Shown here: positions 8,977 through 17,832 of the stretch, one piece after another | How the letters are laid out: each line of letters opens with the position of its first letter | Position numbering within the stretch: position 1 is the stretch's first letter | Translations under genes and position numbers: made by a program | The notes under the pieces: model-generated | The model's database searches: none | What the model was told of the DNA's origin: nothing | Seen by the model: only the letters and a program-made list of their open reading frames with translations | Assembly (NCBI GenBank): GCA_965205055.1 | Contig: OZ242030.1 | Location: 4,526,001-4,590,000 of the forward strand | Length of the DNA stretch: 64,000 nt | Reading direction: 5' to 3' | From: CBDBBY01 sp965205055 | GTDB taxonomy: Bacteria > Pseudomonadota > Alphaproteobacteria > Rhodobacterales > Rhodobacteraceae

Positions 8977-10887
8977 GTGTCGTCGACTTTGAAGAATTTG
9001 CTGATCTGGCTTTTGCTGATTGGATTGGTCGTCGTTTTGTTCAATGTGTTCACTGGAGGTCCTTCGGCGATGCAGCCGAGGGAAATCTCGTATTCCAATT
9101 TCGTTGAAAGGGTCAAAGCCGGCGAGGTGTCGCGCGCCGTCCTCGACGGCGAGAAGGTCGTGTTCTCCACGACCGACAACTCCGAATTCACGACCATCAA
9201 GCCGAGGGAGGTCGACGTCACCGAGCTGCTGATGGAAAATGGCGTCCAGATCGAGGCGAAGTCCCAGGAGCCGAGCGGGTTCATGGCCTTCGTCGGTCCG
9301 CTCCTGCCGTTCCTTATTCTGATCGGCGTGTGGGTCTTCCTGATGAACAGGATGCAGGGGGGCGGCCGCGGCGGCGCGATGGGATTCGGGAAATCCAAAG
9401 CCAAGCTGCTCAACGAGCGGCGAGATCCGATAACGTTCAATGACGTCGCAGGGATCGACGAAGCCAAGGAGGAGGTCGAGGAAATCGTCGAATTCCTCAA
9501 GGATACGAGGAAATACTCGCGATTGGGGGCGACGATCCCCAAGGGCGCGCTCCTCGTGGGACCGCCCGGCACCGGAAAAACGCTGCTCGCGCGCGCGATC
9601 GCCGGCGAGGCGAAAGTGCCGTTCTTTTCAATATCCGGGTCTGATTTCGTGGAGATGTTCGTCGGCGTCGGCGCCTCCCGCGTCCGGGACATGTTCGAGC
9701 AAGCCAAAAAGAACGCGCCGTGCATCGTGTTCATCGACGAAATCGATGCGGTCGGCCGGTCGCGCGGCATCGGCATCGGCGGCGGAAATGACGAGCGCGA
9801 GCAGACGCTCAATCAACTCCTCGTTGAAATGGACGGATTCGAGGAGAACGACGGAGTCATCATCATTGCCGCGACCAACCGGCCCGACGTGCTCGACAGC
9901 GCACTTCGCCGTCCCGGCAGGTTCGACCGGCAGATCTTCGTGCCCAACCCCGACATCGGCGGCCGGCGAAAGATATTGGGCGTCCACACGAAGAAGCGTC
10001 CGCTGGGACCGGATGTCGATCTCGGCGTCATCGCGAGAGGCACGCCGGGTTTTTCGGGCGCCGATCTGGCGAATCTCGTCAACGAGGCGGCGCTCAGGGC
10101 CGGGCGCGTCGATCGAAGCTACATCACGATGGAGGACTTCGAGCAGGCGAAGGACAAGGTCATGCTCGGGGCGGAGCGGCGCTCCATGGTCATGTCCGAA
10201 GACGAGCGGAAGCTGACCGCCTACCACGAATCGGGCCATGCGATCGTGGGGATGAATGTTCCGCAGCACGACCCGATCTACAAGGTTTCGATCATCCCTC
10301 GCGGAGCCGCGCTCGGAATCATGATGAGCCTGCCGGAACGCGATCCTCTTTCGGTGACCTACAGGAAATATCTGTCGACGATCACGATGGCGATGGGAGG
10401 CAAGGCTGCGGAGTCGATCAAGTTCGGAGACGAAAACGTGACGTCCGGAGCGGCGAGCGACATTGATCAGGCGACGAAGATAGCGCGGAAAATGGTTTCG
10501 AAGTTCGGAATGTCCCCGAAGCTCGGCAATATCAGTTATTCGGATGAAAGCGACATGTACTCCGCAGCCTTCGGGCAAGGCGGCACCAGCGAAGAGTCCA
10601 AGAAGCTGATCGAGGAGGAAACCCGAAGGATCGTCACCGAATCATGGGATTCCGCGACGACAATTCTCAGGGAGCGCTGGTCGGAGGTTGAAAGCCTCGC
10701 CAAAGGCCTGCTTGAATATGAAACCCTGACCGGCCAGGAGATCACGCAGATCCTTGCCGGAGAGTCTTTGGACAAGGACGGCGAGGACAATTCCTCGAGC
10801 AACGCAGGGACGGCGACCGCTGTTCCGAAAACCAGCAAGCCGCGGGCGCGGGGGACGGGCGGCCAGCTGGAGCCGGAGCCGACCTAA
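8977..10887 (+). CDS. ftsH: ATP-dependent zinc metalloprotease FtsH
   Basis: FtsH is a membrane-bound AAA+ protease that degrades damaged membrane proteins and regulatory proteins. The GTG at 8977 follows a strong GGAGGGA site six bases upstream. Layout is canonical. A first membrane span covers about residues 6-24, then a periplasmic domain, then a second span ending before the Gly-rich RMQGGGRGG. The AAA domain has Walker A GPPGTGKTLL, Walker B CIVFIDEIDAVG, and the second-region-of-homology RRPGRFDRQ. The M41 protease domain has HESGH, whereas HEAGH is more common; the HExxH metal site is intact. 636 residues. It is followed 130 bases later by a shortened paralogue. Confidence 0.96.
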   Translation: MSSTLKNLLIWLLLIGLVVVLFNVFTGGPSAMQPREISYSNFVERVKAGEVSRAVLDGEKVVFSTTDNSEFTTIKPREVDVTELLMENGVQIEAKSQEPSGFMAFVGPLLPFLILIGVWVFLMNRMQGGGRGGAMGFGKSKAKLLNERRDPITFNDVAGIDEAKEEVEEIVEFLKDTRKYSRLGATIPKGALLVGPPGTGKTLLARAIAGEAKVPFFSISGSDFVEMFVGVGASRVRDMFEQAKKNAPCIVFIDEIDAVGRSRGIGIGGGNDEREQTLNQLLVEMDGFEENDGVIIIAATNRPDVLDSALRRPGRFDRQIFVPNPDIGGRRKILGVHTKKRPLGPDVDLGVIARGTPGFSGADLANLVNEAALRAGRVDRSYITMEDFEQAKDKVMLGAERRSMVMSEDERKLTAYHESGHAIVGMNVPQHDPIYKVSIIPRGAALGIMMSLPERDPLSVTYRKYLSTITMAMGGKAAESIKFGDENVTSGAASDIDQATKIARKMVSKFGMSPKLGNISYSDESDMYSAAFGQGGTSEESKKLIEEETRRIVTESWDSATTILRERWSEVESLAKGLLEYETLTGQEITQILAGESLDKDGEDNSSSNAGTATAVPKTSKPRARGTGGQLEPEPT

Positions 10888-11017
10888 GGTCCCGACGCCG
10901 CGTTTCGCCGGGATCGTTCAAGCGGATCATCGTCGCCGGACCGACCGGCCCGGCGGCGAGCAAAGTTCGGCAGTCGCGGCGCTGCTGGTTGGCGAAACTG
11001 GGCGGAATTGGACGAAC

Positions 11018-12598
11018 ATGAATCCCTTCATACTAGGACTGATTTTTCTTGCGCTGATGATCTATCTCATGCGCAAGCAGGCCAACGGCCCCGGCGGTGT
11101 GTTCGGATACGGGAAATCGCGCGCGAAGCTGCTGAATGAAGATCGCGCCAAAGCGACGTTCGCCGATGTCGCAGGCATCGACGAGGCGAAGGAGGAGCTC
11201 GAGGAAATCGTCGAATTCCTGCGAAACCCCGGCGTATTCACGCGGGTCGGCGCCAAGATACCCAAGGGAGCCTTGCTCGTCGGGCCGCCCGGAACAGGAA
11301 AAACCTTGCTCGCGCGCGCGATCGCCGGCGAAGCGGACGTGCCGTTCTTCACGATATCGGGATCGGACTTCGTTGAAATGTTCGTCGGCGTGGGCGCATC
11401 CCGCGTGCGCGACATGTTCGAGCAGGCGAAGAAGAGCGCGCCGTGCATCGTGTTCATCGACGAGATCGACGCGGTCGGCCGCTCGCGGGGAATCGGCATC
11501 GGCGGCGGCAACGATGAACGAGAGCAAACCCTGAATCAGCTGCTCGTCGAAATGGACGGATTCGAAGGCAACGACGGCGTGGTGATCGTTGCCGCGACCA
11601 ACCGGCCGGACGTTCTGGACGCGGCATTGATGCGACCTGGGCGATTTGACAGGCGCGTGTATGTTTCGCTGCCGGACCTGAAAGGCAGGGAATCCATTCT
11701 CGTCGTTCACGGGCGCAAAGTTCGGCTCGGCAATGACGTCGATTTTCGGACGCTGGCGAGAGGCACGCCGAGATTCTCCGGAGCGGATCTTGCGAACCTC
11801 GTCAACGAAGCCGCGCTGCGGGCCGCCCGCGCAAGGCGCCAGCACGTGATGATGGAGGATTTCGAGAAGGCCAAGGACAAGGTCATTCTCGGGGCGGAGC
11901 GTCGATCTTTGGTCATGACGGAGGACGAAAGGCGGCTGACGGCGTACCACGAAGCCGGCCACGCGATCGTCGGCATGAACGTTCCGCAGCATGATCCGGT
12001 TTACAAGGTATCGATCATTCCCCGCGGCGCGGCCCTCGGAATTATGGTCAGCCTGCCGGAACGGGATCAATATTCGTTCACCAAGACGAAATTCCTTTCC
12101 CTGATAAAGATGGCGATGGGCGGCAAGATTGCGGAAGAGCTGGTGTTCGGGCCTGAGAACGTCTCGTCAGGAGCCAAAAGCGACCTGCAGCAGGCAACCG
12201 GCATCGCCCGCCAGATGGTGGCCGAGTACGGAATGTCGCCTCGGCTCGGCAACATAAGCTACACGAACGACGGGGAAATGGTTCCCGGCGGCATGGGCCA
12301 AGGCAATTCGACGAGCGAAGAATCCAAGCGGATCATCGAGGAGGAGACGCGACGGATTGTCGAGGAGTGCTGGGATGCCGCCAAGTCGATTCTTGTGGAA
12401 AAGCGCGAAAACTTGGAGAAGCTTGCGAACGGCCTGCTCGAATACGAAACGCTGACGGGCGATGAAATCAAGAAGATTCTTGCCGGCGACGACTTGCCTT
12501 CCGAACGGCACACCGACTTGCCTTCCGTTCCGAAGCGAAAGGCGACCGTGACGCAGTTTCCGAGCGCCGGGCGTCGGCGCGCGGCGCCGGAGCACTGA
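11018..12598 (+). CDS. Second FtsH-like AAA+ metalloprotease lacking the first membrane span and periplasmic domain
   Basis: From the AAA domain onward this product is very similar to the preceding FtsH. It shares long identical runs such as MFVGVGASRVRDMFEQAKK, Walker A GPPGTGKTLL, Walker B FIDEIDAVG and zinc motif HEAGH. The first in-frame ATG with homology gives MNPFILGLIFLALMIYLMRK, a single membrane segment, then KSRAKLLNEDRAK. The first span and the roughly 80-residue periplasmic domain of FtsH are absent. Upstream in-frame codons back to 10754 overlap the first ftsH and resemble nothing. The active sites are intact, so it is likely functional. It arose by tandem duplication or by acquisition. 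Whether it mixes with full-length FtsH in one hexamer is not decidable here. Confidence 0.87.
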   Translation: MNPFILGLIFLALMIYLMRKQANGPGGVFGYGKSRAKLLNEDRAKATFADVAGIDEAKEELEEIVEFLRNPGVFTRVGAKIPKGALLVGPPGTGKTLLARAIAGEADVPFFTISGSDFVEMFVGVGASRVRDMFEQAKKSAPCIVFIDEIDAVGRSRGIGIGGGNDEREQTLNQLLVEMDGFEGNDGVVIVAATNRPDVLDAALMRPGRFDRRVYVSLPDLKGRESILVVHGRKVRLGNDVDFRTLARGTPRFSGADLANLVNEAALRAARARRQHVMMEDFEKAKDKVILGAERRSLVMTEDERRLTAYHEAGHAIVGMNVPQHDPVYKVSIIPRGAALGIMVSLPERDQYSFTKTKFLSLIKMAMGGKIAEELVFGPENVSSGAKSDLQQATGIARQMVAEYGMSPRLGNISYTNDGEMVPGGMGQGNSTSEESKRIIEEETRRIVEECWDAAKSILVEKRENLEKLANGLLEYETLTGDEIKKILAGDDLPSERHTDLPSVPKRKATVTQFPSAGRRRAAPEH

Positions 12599-12702
12599 AG
12601 GACAGAACGAATCCTGCAGCGACCGAATGCGCATCGGCGGCTGTTGCAGCGGCTCCTGATACGCGCCGACCCGGCGCAAGCATCCAAGCATGAGTGTTTC
12701 GA

Positions 12703-13281
12703 ATGACGGCATTGATTGAATCCGGCTTCTCAGGAGAGGTTGCTTGGGTCGGAGGCGTCGGCAACCGCGAAGAAACGCTGCGCGCCGAACCCGCGGATGA
12801 AATCCAGCTCTTGTTCGAAGGGATCGCGGGCGATTCCCACGGCGGTTTGACCCGTTCCTCATGCGTTCGGGTCGAAGACGTCTATCCGCTGGATACGCCC
12901 ATTCGGAATACGCGTCAGGCATCCGTGCTGTCCGCTGAAGAGCTGAGCCTCATCGCCAAAGACATGGGCATCGGCGAGCTGCCGCCCGCGCTGCTCGGCG
13001 CGAACATCCTGACCTCCGGAATACCCGATTTGACGCTTGTTCCGCCCGCATCGCGCCTTCAGTTCGCATCCGGAGCTACGCTTGTCGTCGATCTCGAAAA
13101 CCATCCCTGCAATCTCCCGGCACGAGAAATCGAGAAAGAAATGCCCGGCTGCGGACGCGCGTTCAAGATGGCCGCGATGCGGCGCCGAGGCATCACTGCG
13201 TGGGTCGAACGTGAAGGTGTCGTGAGACGCAACGACCGCGTCACGCTCTTCGTGCCGGCGCAGCCGGCATGGCCGCATTGA
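12703..13281 (+). CDS. MOSC domain-containing protein
   Basis: The product (192 residues from the ATG at 12703; a GTG three codons earlier is possible) resembles stand-alone MOSC (molybdenum cofactor sulfurase C-terminal) proteins. It has GIAGDSHGGLTR near residue 45 and LPPALLGANILTSGI in the middle. A conserved-cysteine region, MPGCGRAFKMAAMRRRGITAWVEREG, appears near the C-terminus (quoted here as separate blocks MPGCGRAFK and GITAWVEREG). MOSC proteins bind sulfur or molybdenum cofactor; the exact role is unknown. It lies between the ftsH pair and folD with no evident operon link. A molybdoenzyme cluster sits at the far end of the window, but no direct tie is seen. Confidence 0.75.
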   Translation: MTALIESGFSGEVAWVGGVGNREETLRAEPADEIQLLFEGIAGDSHGGLTRSSCVRVEDVYPLDTPIRNTRQASVLSAEELSLIAKDMGIGELPPALLGANILTSGIPDLTLVPPASRLQFASGATLVVDLENHPCNLPAREIEKEMPGCGRAFKMAAMRRRGITAWVEREGVVRRNDRVTLFVPAQPAWPH

Positions 13282-13458
13282 AACGGCAAGGGAATTTGAT
13301 CCTTGCAGAGATCCGTTTCCTTCGCCGGCGCCGACGAGATTCGGACTGCGCGCGCCGATTTTGGTTTTTCCTGTTGACTTGCGCCGGTTTCCGCTGTGTG
13401 GCGCAATTCGAACTCAATTGCGGAATCGGCATGGATTGCGCAGAAGGGAGGGCATTCT

Positions 13459-14361
13459 TTGGCTGCGGACATCATTGACGGAAAGGCCGTCGCGCTGGAG
13501 CTTCGGACCAAAGTCGCGACCGGCGTCGGGAAACTCAAGGCGGAAACCGGCGTCACGCCGGGGCTGGCAGTCGTTCTCGTCGGCAACGATCCGGCAAGCG
13601 GCGTCTACGTCCGAAGCAAGGCCCGCCAAACCGAGGAAGCGGGAATGGCTTCGTTCAAGCATGTTCTGGACGCGGACGTCGGCAACGACCGGCTGCTCGG
13701 GCTGGTTGCGGACCTGAACCAGGATTCGAGGGTGCATGGAATTCTCGTGCAGCTTCCGCTTCCCAGCCACCTGGATGCTGAATCGGTCATCAACGCGATT
13801 TCGCCATCGAAGGATGTCGACGGGTTCCACGTATCCAATGCCGGCCGGCTGTTTACCGGGCAGCAAGCCTTCGTGCCCTGCACTCCGCTGGGATGTCTGA
13901 AGCTGCTCCGCATGCAGCACGGCGATCTCACGGGACTGAACGCTGTCGTCGTGGGCCGCTCCAACATTGTCGGCAAGCCGATGGCCAGCCTGCTTCTTCA
14001 AGAGAACTGCACGATATCCATTTGCCATAGCCGGACGCGGGATCTGCCGGGCCTTTGCAGGACCGCCGACATTCTGGTCGTCGCCGTCGGAAGGCCTGAT
14101 TTCGTGAAGGGGAGCTGGATCAAGCCGGGCGCGACGGTGATCGACGTGGGCATCAATCGCGTGCCGGCGCCCGACCTCGGCGAAGGCAAGGCGAAACTTG
14201 TCGGCGATGTCGATTATGAAGCCGCGGCCGGCATCGCGGGCGCGATCACGCCGGTGCCGGGCGGCGTCGGTCCGATGACGATCGCATGTCTTCTTTCAAA
14301 CACTCTCGATGCGTGCCGCATGTCGCTCGGACTGCCCGTGGAGAACATCCGGCTTTCCTGA
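13459..14361 (+). CDS. folD: Bifunctional methylene-THF dehydrogenase / methenyl-THF cyclohydrolase FolD
   Basis: FolD interconverts 5,10-methylene-, methenyl- and 10-formyl-tetrahydrofolate using NADP. Family blocks present are VGNDPASGVYVRSKARQTEE with the catalytic Lys, VQLPLPSHLD, the nucleotide loop VVGRSNIVGKPMA, and the C-terminal TPVPGGVGPMT. I chose the TTG at 13459 because AADIIDGKAVA is the normal N-terminus and an AGAAGGGAGGG ribosome site lies about seven bases before it. The frame is open to 13396 without homology. Product is 300 residues. Confidence 0.93.
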   Translation: MAADIIDGKAVALELRTKVATGVGKLKAETGVTPGLAVVLVGNDPASGVYVRSKARQTEEAGMASFKHVLDADVGNDRLLGLVADLNQDSRVHGILVQLPLPSHLDAESVINAISPSKDVDGFHVSNAGRLFTGQQAFVPCTPLGCLKLLRMQHGDLTGLNAVVVGRSNIVGKPMASLLLQENCTISICHSRTRDLPGLCRTADILVVAVGRPDFVKGSWIKPGATVIDVGINRVPAPDLGEGKAKLVGDVDYEAAAGIAGAITPVPGGVGPMTIACLLSNTLDACRMSLGLPVENIRLS

Positions 14362-14379
14362 ACGTCGGTTGGAGCTGCA

Positions 14380-15084
14380 TCAGCCTGCGAAGGGGATCGG
14401 CGGTCGCCGCGACCGCTTTCTCGGGCTCGGCAGCGGAATCGCTTTGGGCGGCCGGCCGAGCGCGATCGCCGTGGCGCCGGTCGCCAACAGCTCGCTGAGC
14501 GGCGGCTGATCGCAATGCAGACCTCCGGTGTAGGCGCCGTATGCCGGAAGAATCAGCTGCAGGTCGTCCAAGAGGAAGCACGGCCGGGTGAAGCTGCCCG
14601 CCTTGGTCTTGATCGCGATTTTCGGGTGGAAATGGCCGGTGACTTCTCCGTTGCCTTGGCCGCTGGCGATATGGCGGAAAGAGAGCGGCGGAACCTTGTA
14701 TTCCGAGGCATGCAATCCGTCGAAACGGAGCGCGCGCGGATCATGATTCCCGCTGATCCACACGCATCGGCGGCCCCGCAAGATGGCTTCAAGCTTTCGT
14801 TCGGCCGGAACGCCCAGCTCCGTCGCGGCTGCATCGTCGTCGAAGCTGTCGCCGAGAGACACCAGCACCTTCGGCTGGACCGCGTCCACCTCCGCCGTCA
14901 AGCGGTCCAAGGTCTCCATCAATTCGTAGGGCGGGAGAAGGCCGCGTCCGGTTCTCGCCATTCTTGCGGATTTGCCCATATGAAGGTCGGCAACCGCGAG
15001 CAATTGTTTCCTCGGCCAGTAAAGAGCGCCGTTGGCAAGGGCTTGCAGCCGCTCGCCTTGGAACATGAACTCGCAATGTTGCAT
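14380..15084 (-). CDS. pdeM: Ligase-associated DNA damage response nuclease PdeM (metallophosphoesterase)
   Basis: This calcineurin-like phosphoesterase belongs to the family encoded next to an Lhr-type helicase and often an ATP-dependent DNA ligase in bacteria. Metal-binding motifs are in order: AVADLHMGK, SLGDSFDDD, SGNHDPRA and TGHFHPK. Product is 234 residues. Upstream on the same strand the 3' end of a helicase gene is still attached as a remnant (15097-15185). The intact helicase now lies about 3 kb away at 18283, so the ancestral operon has been split. No ligase gene is in the window. Confidence 0.88.
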   Translation of the reverse strand: MQHCEFMFQGERLQALANGALYWPRKQLLAVADLHMGKSARMARTGRGLLPPYELMETLDRLTAEVDAVQPKVLVSLGDSFDDDAAATELGVPAERKLEAILRGRRCVWISGNHDPRALRFDGLHASEYKVPPLSFRHIASGQGNGEVTGHFHPKIAIKTKAGSFTRPCFLLDDLQLILPAYGAYTGGLHCDQPPLSELLATGATAIALGRPPKAIPLPSPRKRSRRPPIPFAG

Positions 15085-15172
15085 TCGAAGGGATTCCTAT
15101 GGATTTCGAAGAGCGACAGAAGGCTTTTGAGTACCGGTCATTCGAAGCCATTCGTCCGCTCTTTCCATCCGA
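14951..15172. repeat. Copy A of the helicase/pdeM junction repeat
   Basis: This stretch holds the first codons of pdeM plus the last codons of the helicase gene. It is clearly homologous to 18130-18347 and runs collinear over about 215 bases with scattered mismatches and a 2-base indel. The copies are obviously diverged, so this is not a fresh target-site duplication. Confidence 0.85.
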
Positions 15173-15185
15173 TGCGCAGGCATCA
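15097..15185 (-). pseudogene. 3'-end remnant of the Lhr-type helicase gene
   Basis: On the minus strand this segment reads ERADEWLRMTGTQKPSVALRNP and then stops at 15097. The C-terminus of the intact helicase at 18283 reads EEAEEWLRMTGTRKPSAAV. Only the last two dozen or so codons remain here, directly in front of the intact pdeM. It marks the old helicase-pdeM operon junction and is cut off on its far side by ISKra4-like sequence. Confidence 0.75.
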
Positions 15186-15330
15186 AGGTGCGTTCCACTT
15201 TTTTTGGGCAGGCGGCAGCGCGACAAACCCTCCAATCAAGATTTGAAGGCGATCAGAGCGTTGGCCCCGCTTTCGATCAGCGGCGCCTCTCCCTCCCTAT
15301 CCAAAAAATGGGACGCGCCCGCGGACAGGC
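15186..15330. mobile_element. ISKra4-type insertion-sequence end fragments
   Basis: The stretch at 15191-15240 matches 17878-17927 (shared CGGC(A/T)GCGCGACAA and CCCTCCAATC), which encodes the tail of an ISKra4-type transposase. A second piece at about 15297-15325 (CCAAAAAATGGGACGCGCCCG) matches the same end in inverted orientation. These look like scars of one or two element copies. From 15331 to 15496 nothing is recognised. Confidence 0.5.
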
Positions 15331-15496
15331 ATGGATTTTCGCGCAACGTTTTGCCGCAATTTTCTTCATGGCTGAACCCCGCTCGATTTTTATGTCTTTA
15401 TCGATAGGCACTTAAGCATAGGCCCAAACAAAATTCCAGCTCAGACAGGCCTCGGAATATGCCGCTGGCTCGACTTGCGAGCTGACGGGATATTAA

Positions 15497-16510
15497 CTAC
15501 TTCGGCGAGGGATTCCAATCTTCGTCCTCGGGAGGATGATACACCCCTTCAGTGGTATAGCCGCCGTTCGGGTGGCGGTAAGGAGATCCGCGCAAGACAG
15601 CATTTGCACTTAGTGTCGCACGATACATGCGCGTTGCGGCTTCCATGCCAAGATATGTCACGAAGCCCTCAAAATGCCCTTCGTCGGCTTCCTCAAGCGC
15701 ATTGATGTAGCCTCCTTTTTCCGCTGCGCGAATTACCGGCGGGAATTCGCCTGCCTTGATGAATGGCAATGCCATGAGGAGTCGGGACAACCGTCCGTTT
15801 CCGTCCTGAAAAGGATGAATCCGGACGAATTCATGGTGAAGCCACGCCGCTTCAAGCTCCGGCGCCAGATTCAGCTCCGCGTGGCCGCGGTGGAATTCAA
15901 GAAAGCGTTCGATTTCGGATTCAACCTGCTCGGGCGGACAATATTCGTGGACAAATCCGTCTTTTCGTCGCGGGTTGTTGGGCCTAATCTTCCAAGCGCC
16001 GCGGCGCAGTGGGATTTCGACACGCTTTCCGAAAGGGTTGATTCCTGCCGCCGTCTCCTGATGCCGAGTCAAAAGCTGATGCCATTCGCGAATGGAAGAG
16101 GCGGTCAGAGGCCTCCTTTCCTTCACATGCGAGAACATCATCTCAAGAGATTCCTCCTGGTCCTGCAGCAGGCCTTTCAACGTTTCGCTCGAGATCGCCG
16201 TCGCGGAATGCGAACCGCGCACCCCCTCAAATCCTTCGGAGATCAGGGTTTCGGTTACACCTCTGCGAAGGACGTAAAGCCCCTCAATCTGACCCGTCTC
16301 AATCGCGAAATCCCGCTTTTGCTCAGCCAGCCACAGATCCATCGCCTCCCGGCCCATCTTGCGGTCTTTGAGCCGGGCGCGCGCTTCTTTCCAGGACTTG
16401 GCTTGCAAGCGCAATTCCGCGTGTGCGAGTCCGCGCAGTCTGGGTGAAAGGTCCTTGCACGGCCGCCATATTGCACCGACCGGCTTAGGACTGGGCGGTT
16501 CGTTCGTCAT
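15497..16510 (-). CDS. Fic family protein (class II, N-terminal inhibitory motif)
   Basis: Fic enzymes transfer AMP or other nucleotide parts to target-protein hydroxyls. The core motif is HPFQDGNGRLSRLL near residue 225, a full HxFx(D/E)GNGRxxR site. An inhibitory-helix motif TGQIEG, fitting [S/T]xxxE[G/N], lies near residue 80 in front of the core, which is the class II arrangement that keeps AMPylation in check. The start is the ATG giving MTNEPPSPKPVG at 16510; the frame runs on to 16561 without homology. Product is 337 residues. It stands alone inside the DNA that separates pdeM from the helicase and is flanked by insertion-sequence debris, so it was probably acquired. Confidence 0.85.
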   Translation of the reverse strand: MTNEPPSPKPVGAIWRPCKDLSPRLRGLAHAELRLQAKSWKEARARLKDRKMGREAMDLWLAEQKRDFAIETGQIEGLYVLRRGVTETLISEGFEGVRGSHSATAISSETLKGLLQDQEESLEMMFSHVKERRPLTASSIREWHQLLTRHQETAAGINPFGKRVEIPLRRGAWKIRPNNPRRKDGFVHEYCPPEQVESEIERFLEFHRGHAELNLAPELEAAWLHHEFVRIHPFQDGNGRLSRLLMALPFIKAGEFPPVIRAAEKGGYINALEEADEGHFEGFVTYLGMEAATRMYRATLSANAVLRGSPYRHPNGGYTTEGVYHPPEDEDWNPSPK

Positions 16511-16630
16511 TCCAAGTCCTTTTTTTGCTGACGCGGCCGGAAAACAGACTTCACCAAGCACAACGGCGTCTTACGTTCGAGAGGGAGCGGTTCATTCAGC
16601 AGCCTCGCTCCATGCGGCGCAACAAATCGG

Positions 16631-17832
16631 GCGAGTGGCTTATCACTATCTTTTCAGCAGCTAGTGGTCGATTTCAGTCATTTGATACCCTCTTTGGCGT
16701 GCGGCGATCAGCCGGCTCCGGGCTGGCCGTCCATTTGAACGGCTTCGCTTCCTTCCCGTTGTGCAGCGCGATGAACTCCTCGATCGCCGCCATGAGATCC
16801 TCGAGGGAATCGTAGACGCCGCGCCGGAGACGGCGGTTGGCCAGTTTCCCGAAGAAGCCCTCGACCGCGTCCGTCCAGGAGCAGGAGGTCGGCGTGAATT
16901 GGAGGGTCCAGCGGGGATGGTCCGCAAGCCACTCCAAGACGGCCTTGTGCTTGTGGGCGGAGTCGTTGTCCAGGATGGCGTGGATATCCTGCCCGGCGGG
17001 CGCCGCCTTGTCGACCTGCTCGAGGAACGCGATGAACTCCTGGTGCCGGTGGCGCTCGGAGTGGCTGCCGATGACCGTCCCGTCCAGAATGTTCAGCGCC
17101 GCGAACAGCGTCGTGGCGCCGTTCCGCTTGTCCTCGTGCGTCATCGTGGCGGGCCGTCCCGGCTTCATCGGCAGTCCCTTCTGCGTCCGCCCGAGCGCCT
17201 GGATCCGCGTCTTCTCGTCGATCGACAAAACCACCGCGTGGTCCGGCGGATCCATGTACAACGCAATGACGTCATGGGTTTTCTCCGCGAACTTCGGATC
17301 GGTCGAGACCTTGAATTGCCGCACCTTGTGCGGCGCGAGCCGGTGGCGGACAAGGATGCGGTGCGCCGTCGCCGGCGAGACGCCGACCTCCTTCGCCAAG
17401 GCGCGAACCGTCCAGTGCGTCTCCCCGTTCGGCGGACGGCTCGGCGCAAGCTCCAAAAGCTTGCGGACCTTCTCCTCGGGCACCGGCGGCGTCCCCGACT
17501 TGCGCGTCTTGTCGCGAAGAAGGCCCTCGACCCCCTCCTCCATGAACCGCCTCTGCCAACGCCAGACCGTCGGCTTCGACGCGCCGGCGCCCTCCGCGAC
17601 CGCCATCGTTCCCAAGCCGTCGTCCGTCAGAAGGATGATCCGCGCCCGGCGCGCGTGCTTCGTCCGGCTGTTGCCGCTGGTCGCAATCTTCTCGAGCCGC
17701 CCGCGCTGCTCGTCCGAAACATCGAAATCCACTCCCGTCCGCATCGTCCCGCCTCTCGCTTGTCTCGCGCCTGCTCCGCGCCGTTCTCGCAAGCCTTGTA
17801 TTGGAATCTAGTGGGGGAAACAAGCCACTAGC
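16631..17832 (-). mobile_element. IS630-family insertion sequence
   Basis: An about 1.2 kb element carrying one complete DDE transposase gene. Its outer ends share a short inverted repeat: GCGAGTGGCTT at the left and AAGCCACTAGC at the right. The right end also forms a CTAGTG...CCACTAG palindrome (17808-17831) that recurs at 40334-40356. IS630 elements target TA; the TA is visible at the right border (ACTAGC) but not clearly at the left, so the left border is approximate. Confidence 0.75.
16674..17744 (-). CDS. IS630-family transposase
   Basis: The 356-residue product has an N-terminal helix-turn-helix region (ASKPTVWRWQRRFMEEGVEG) and a winged/Homeodomain-like middle. The DDE catalytic core follows: SIDEKTRIQALGR (first Asp), AILDNDSAHKHKAV (second Asp) and WTDAVEGFFGKL (Glu). 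No stop or frameshift is seen, so the gene may still be active. The start MRTGVDFDVSDEQRGRL at 17744 was preferred over an upstream Arg/Gly-rich extension. A related, mostly deleted copy lies at 40.2-40.36 kb. Confidence 0.88.
   Translation of the reverse strand: MRTGVDFDVSDEQRGRLEKIATSGNSRTKHARRARIILLTDDGLGTMAVAEGAGASKPTVWRWQRRFMEEGVEGLLRDKTRKSGTPPVPEEKVRKLLELAPSRPPNGETHWTVRALAKEVGVSPATAHRILVRHRLAPHKVRQFKVSTDPKFAEKTHDVIALYMDPPDHAVVLSIDEKTRIQALGRTQKGLPMKPGRPATMTHEDKRNGATTLFAALNILDGTVIGSHSERHRHQEFIAFLEQVDKAAPAGQDIHAILDNDSAHKHKAVLEWLADHPRWTLQFTPTSCSWTDAVEGFFGKLANRRLRRGVYDSLEDLMAAIEEFIALHNGKEAKPFKWTASPEPADRRTPKRVSND

Noticed and set aside
9628..10578. Long minus-strand frame antisense to ftsH (similar one at 11033-12070)
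   Set aside because: Both mirror the conserved AAA coding sequence and arise from GC-rich codon bias; they resemble each other only because the two ftsH genes do.
10754..11017. N-terminal extension of the second FtsH
   Set aside because: The frame overlaps the 3' end of the first ftsH and encodes an Arg/Pro-rich stretch without membrane span or homology.
16761..17831. Two overlapping plus-strand frames of over 320 codons
   Set aside because: Antisense to the IS630 transposase, Arg/Pro-rich shadow translations.
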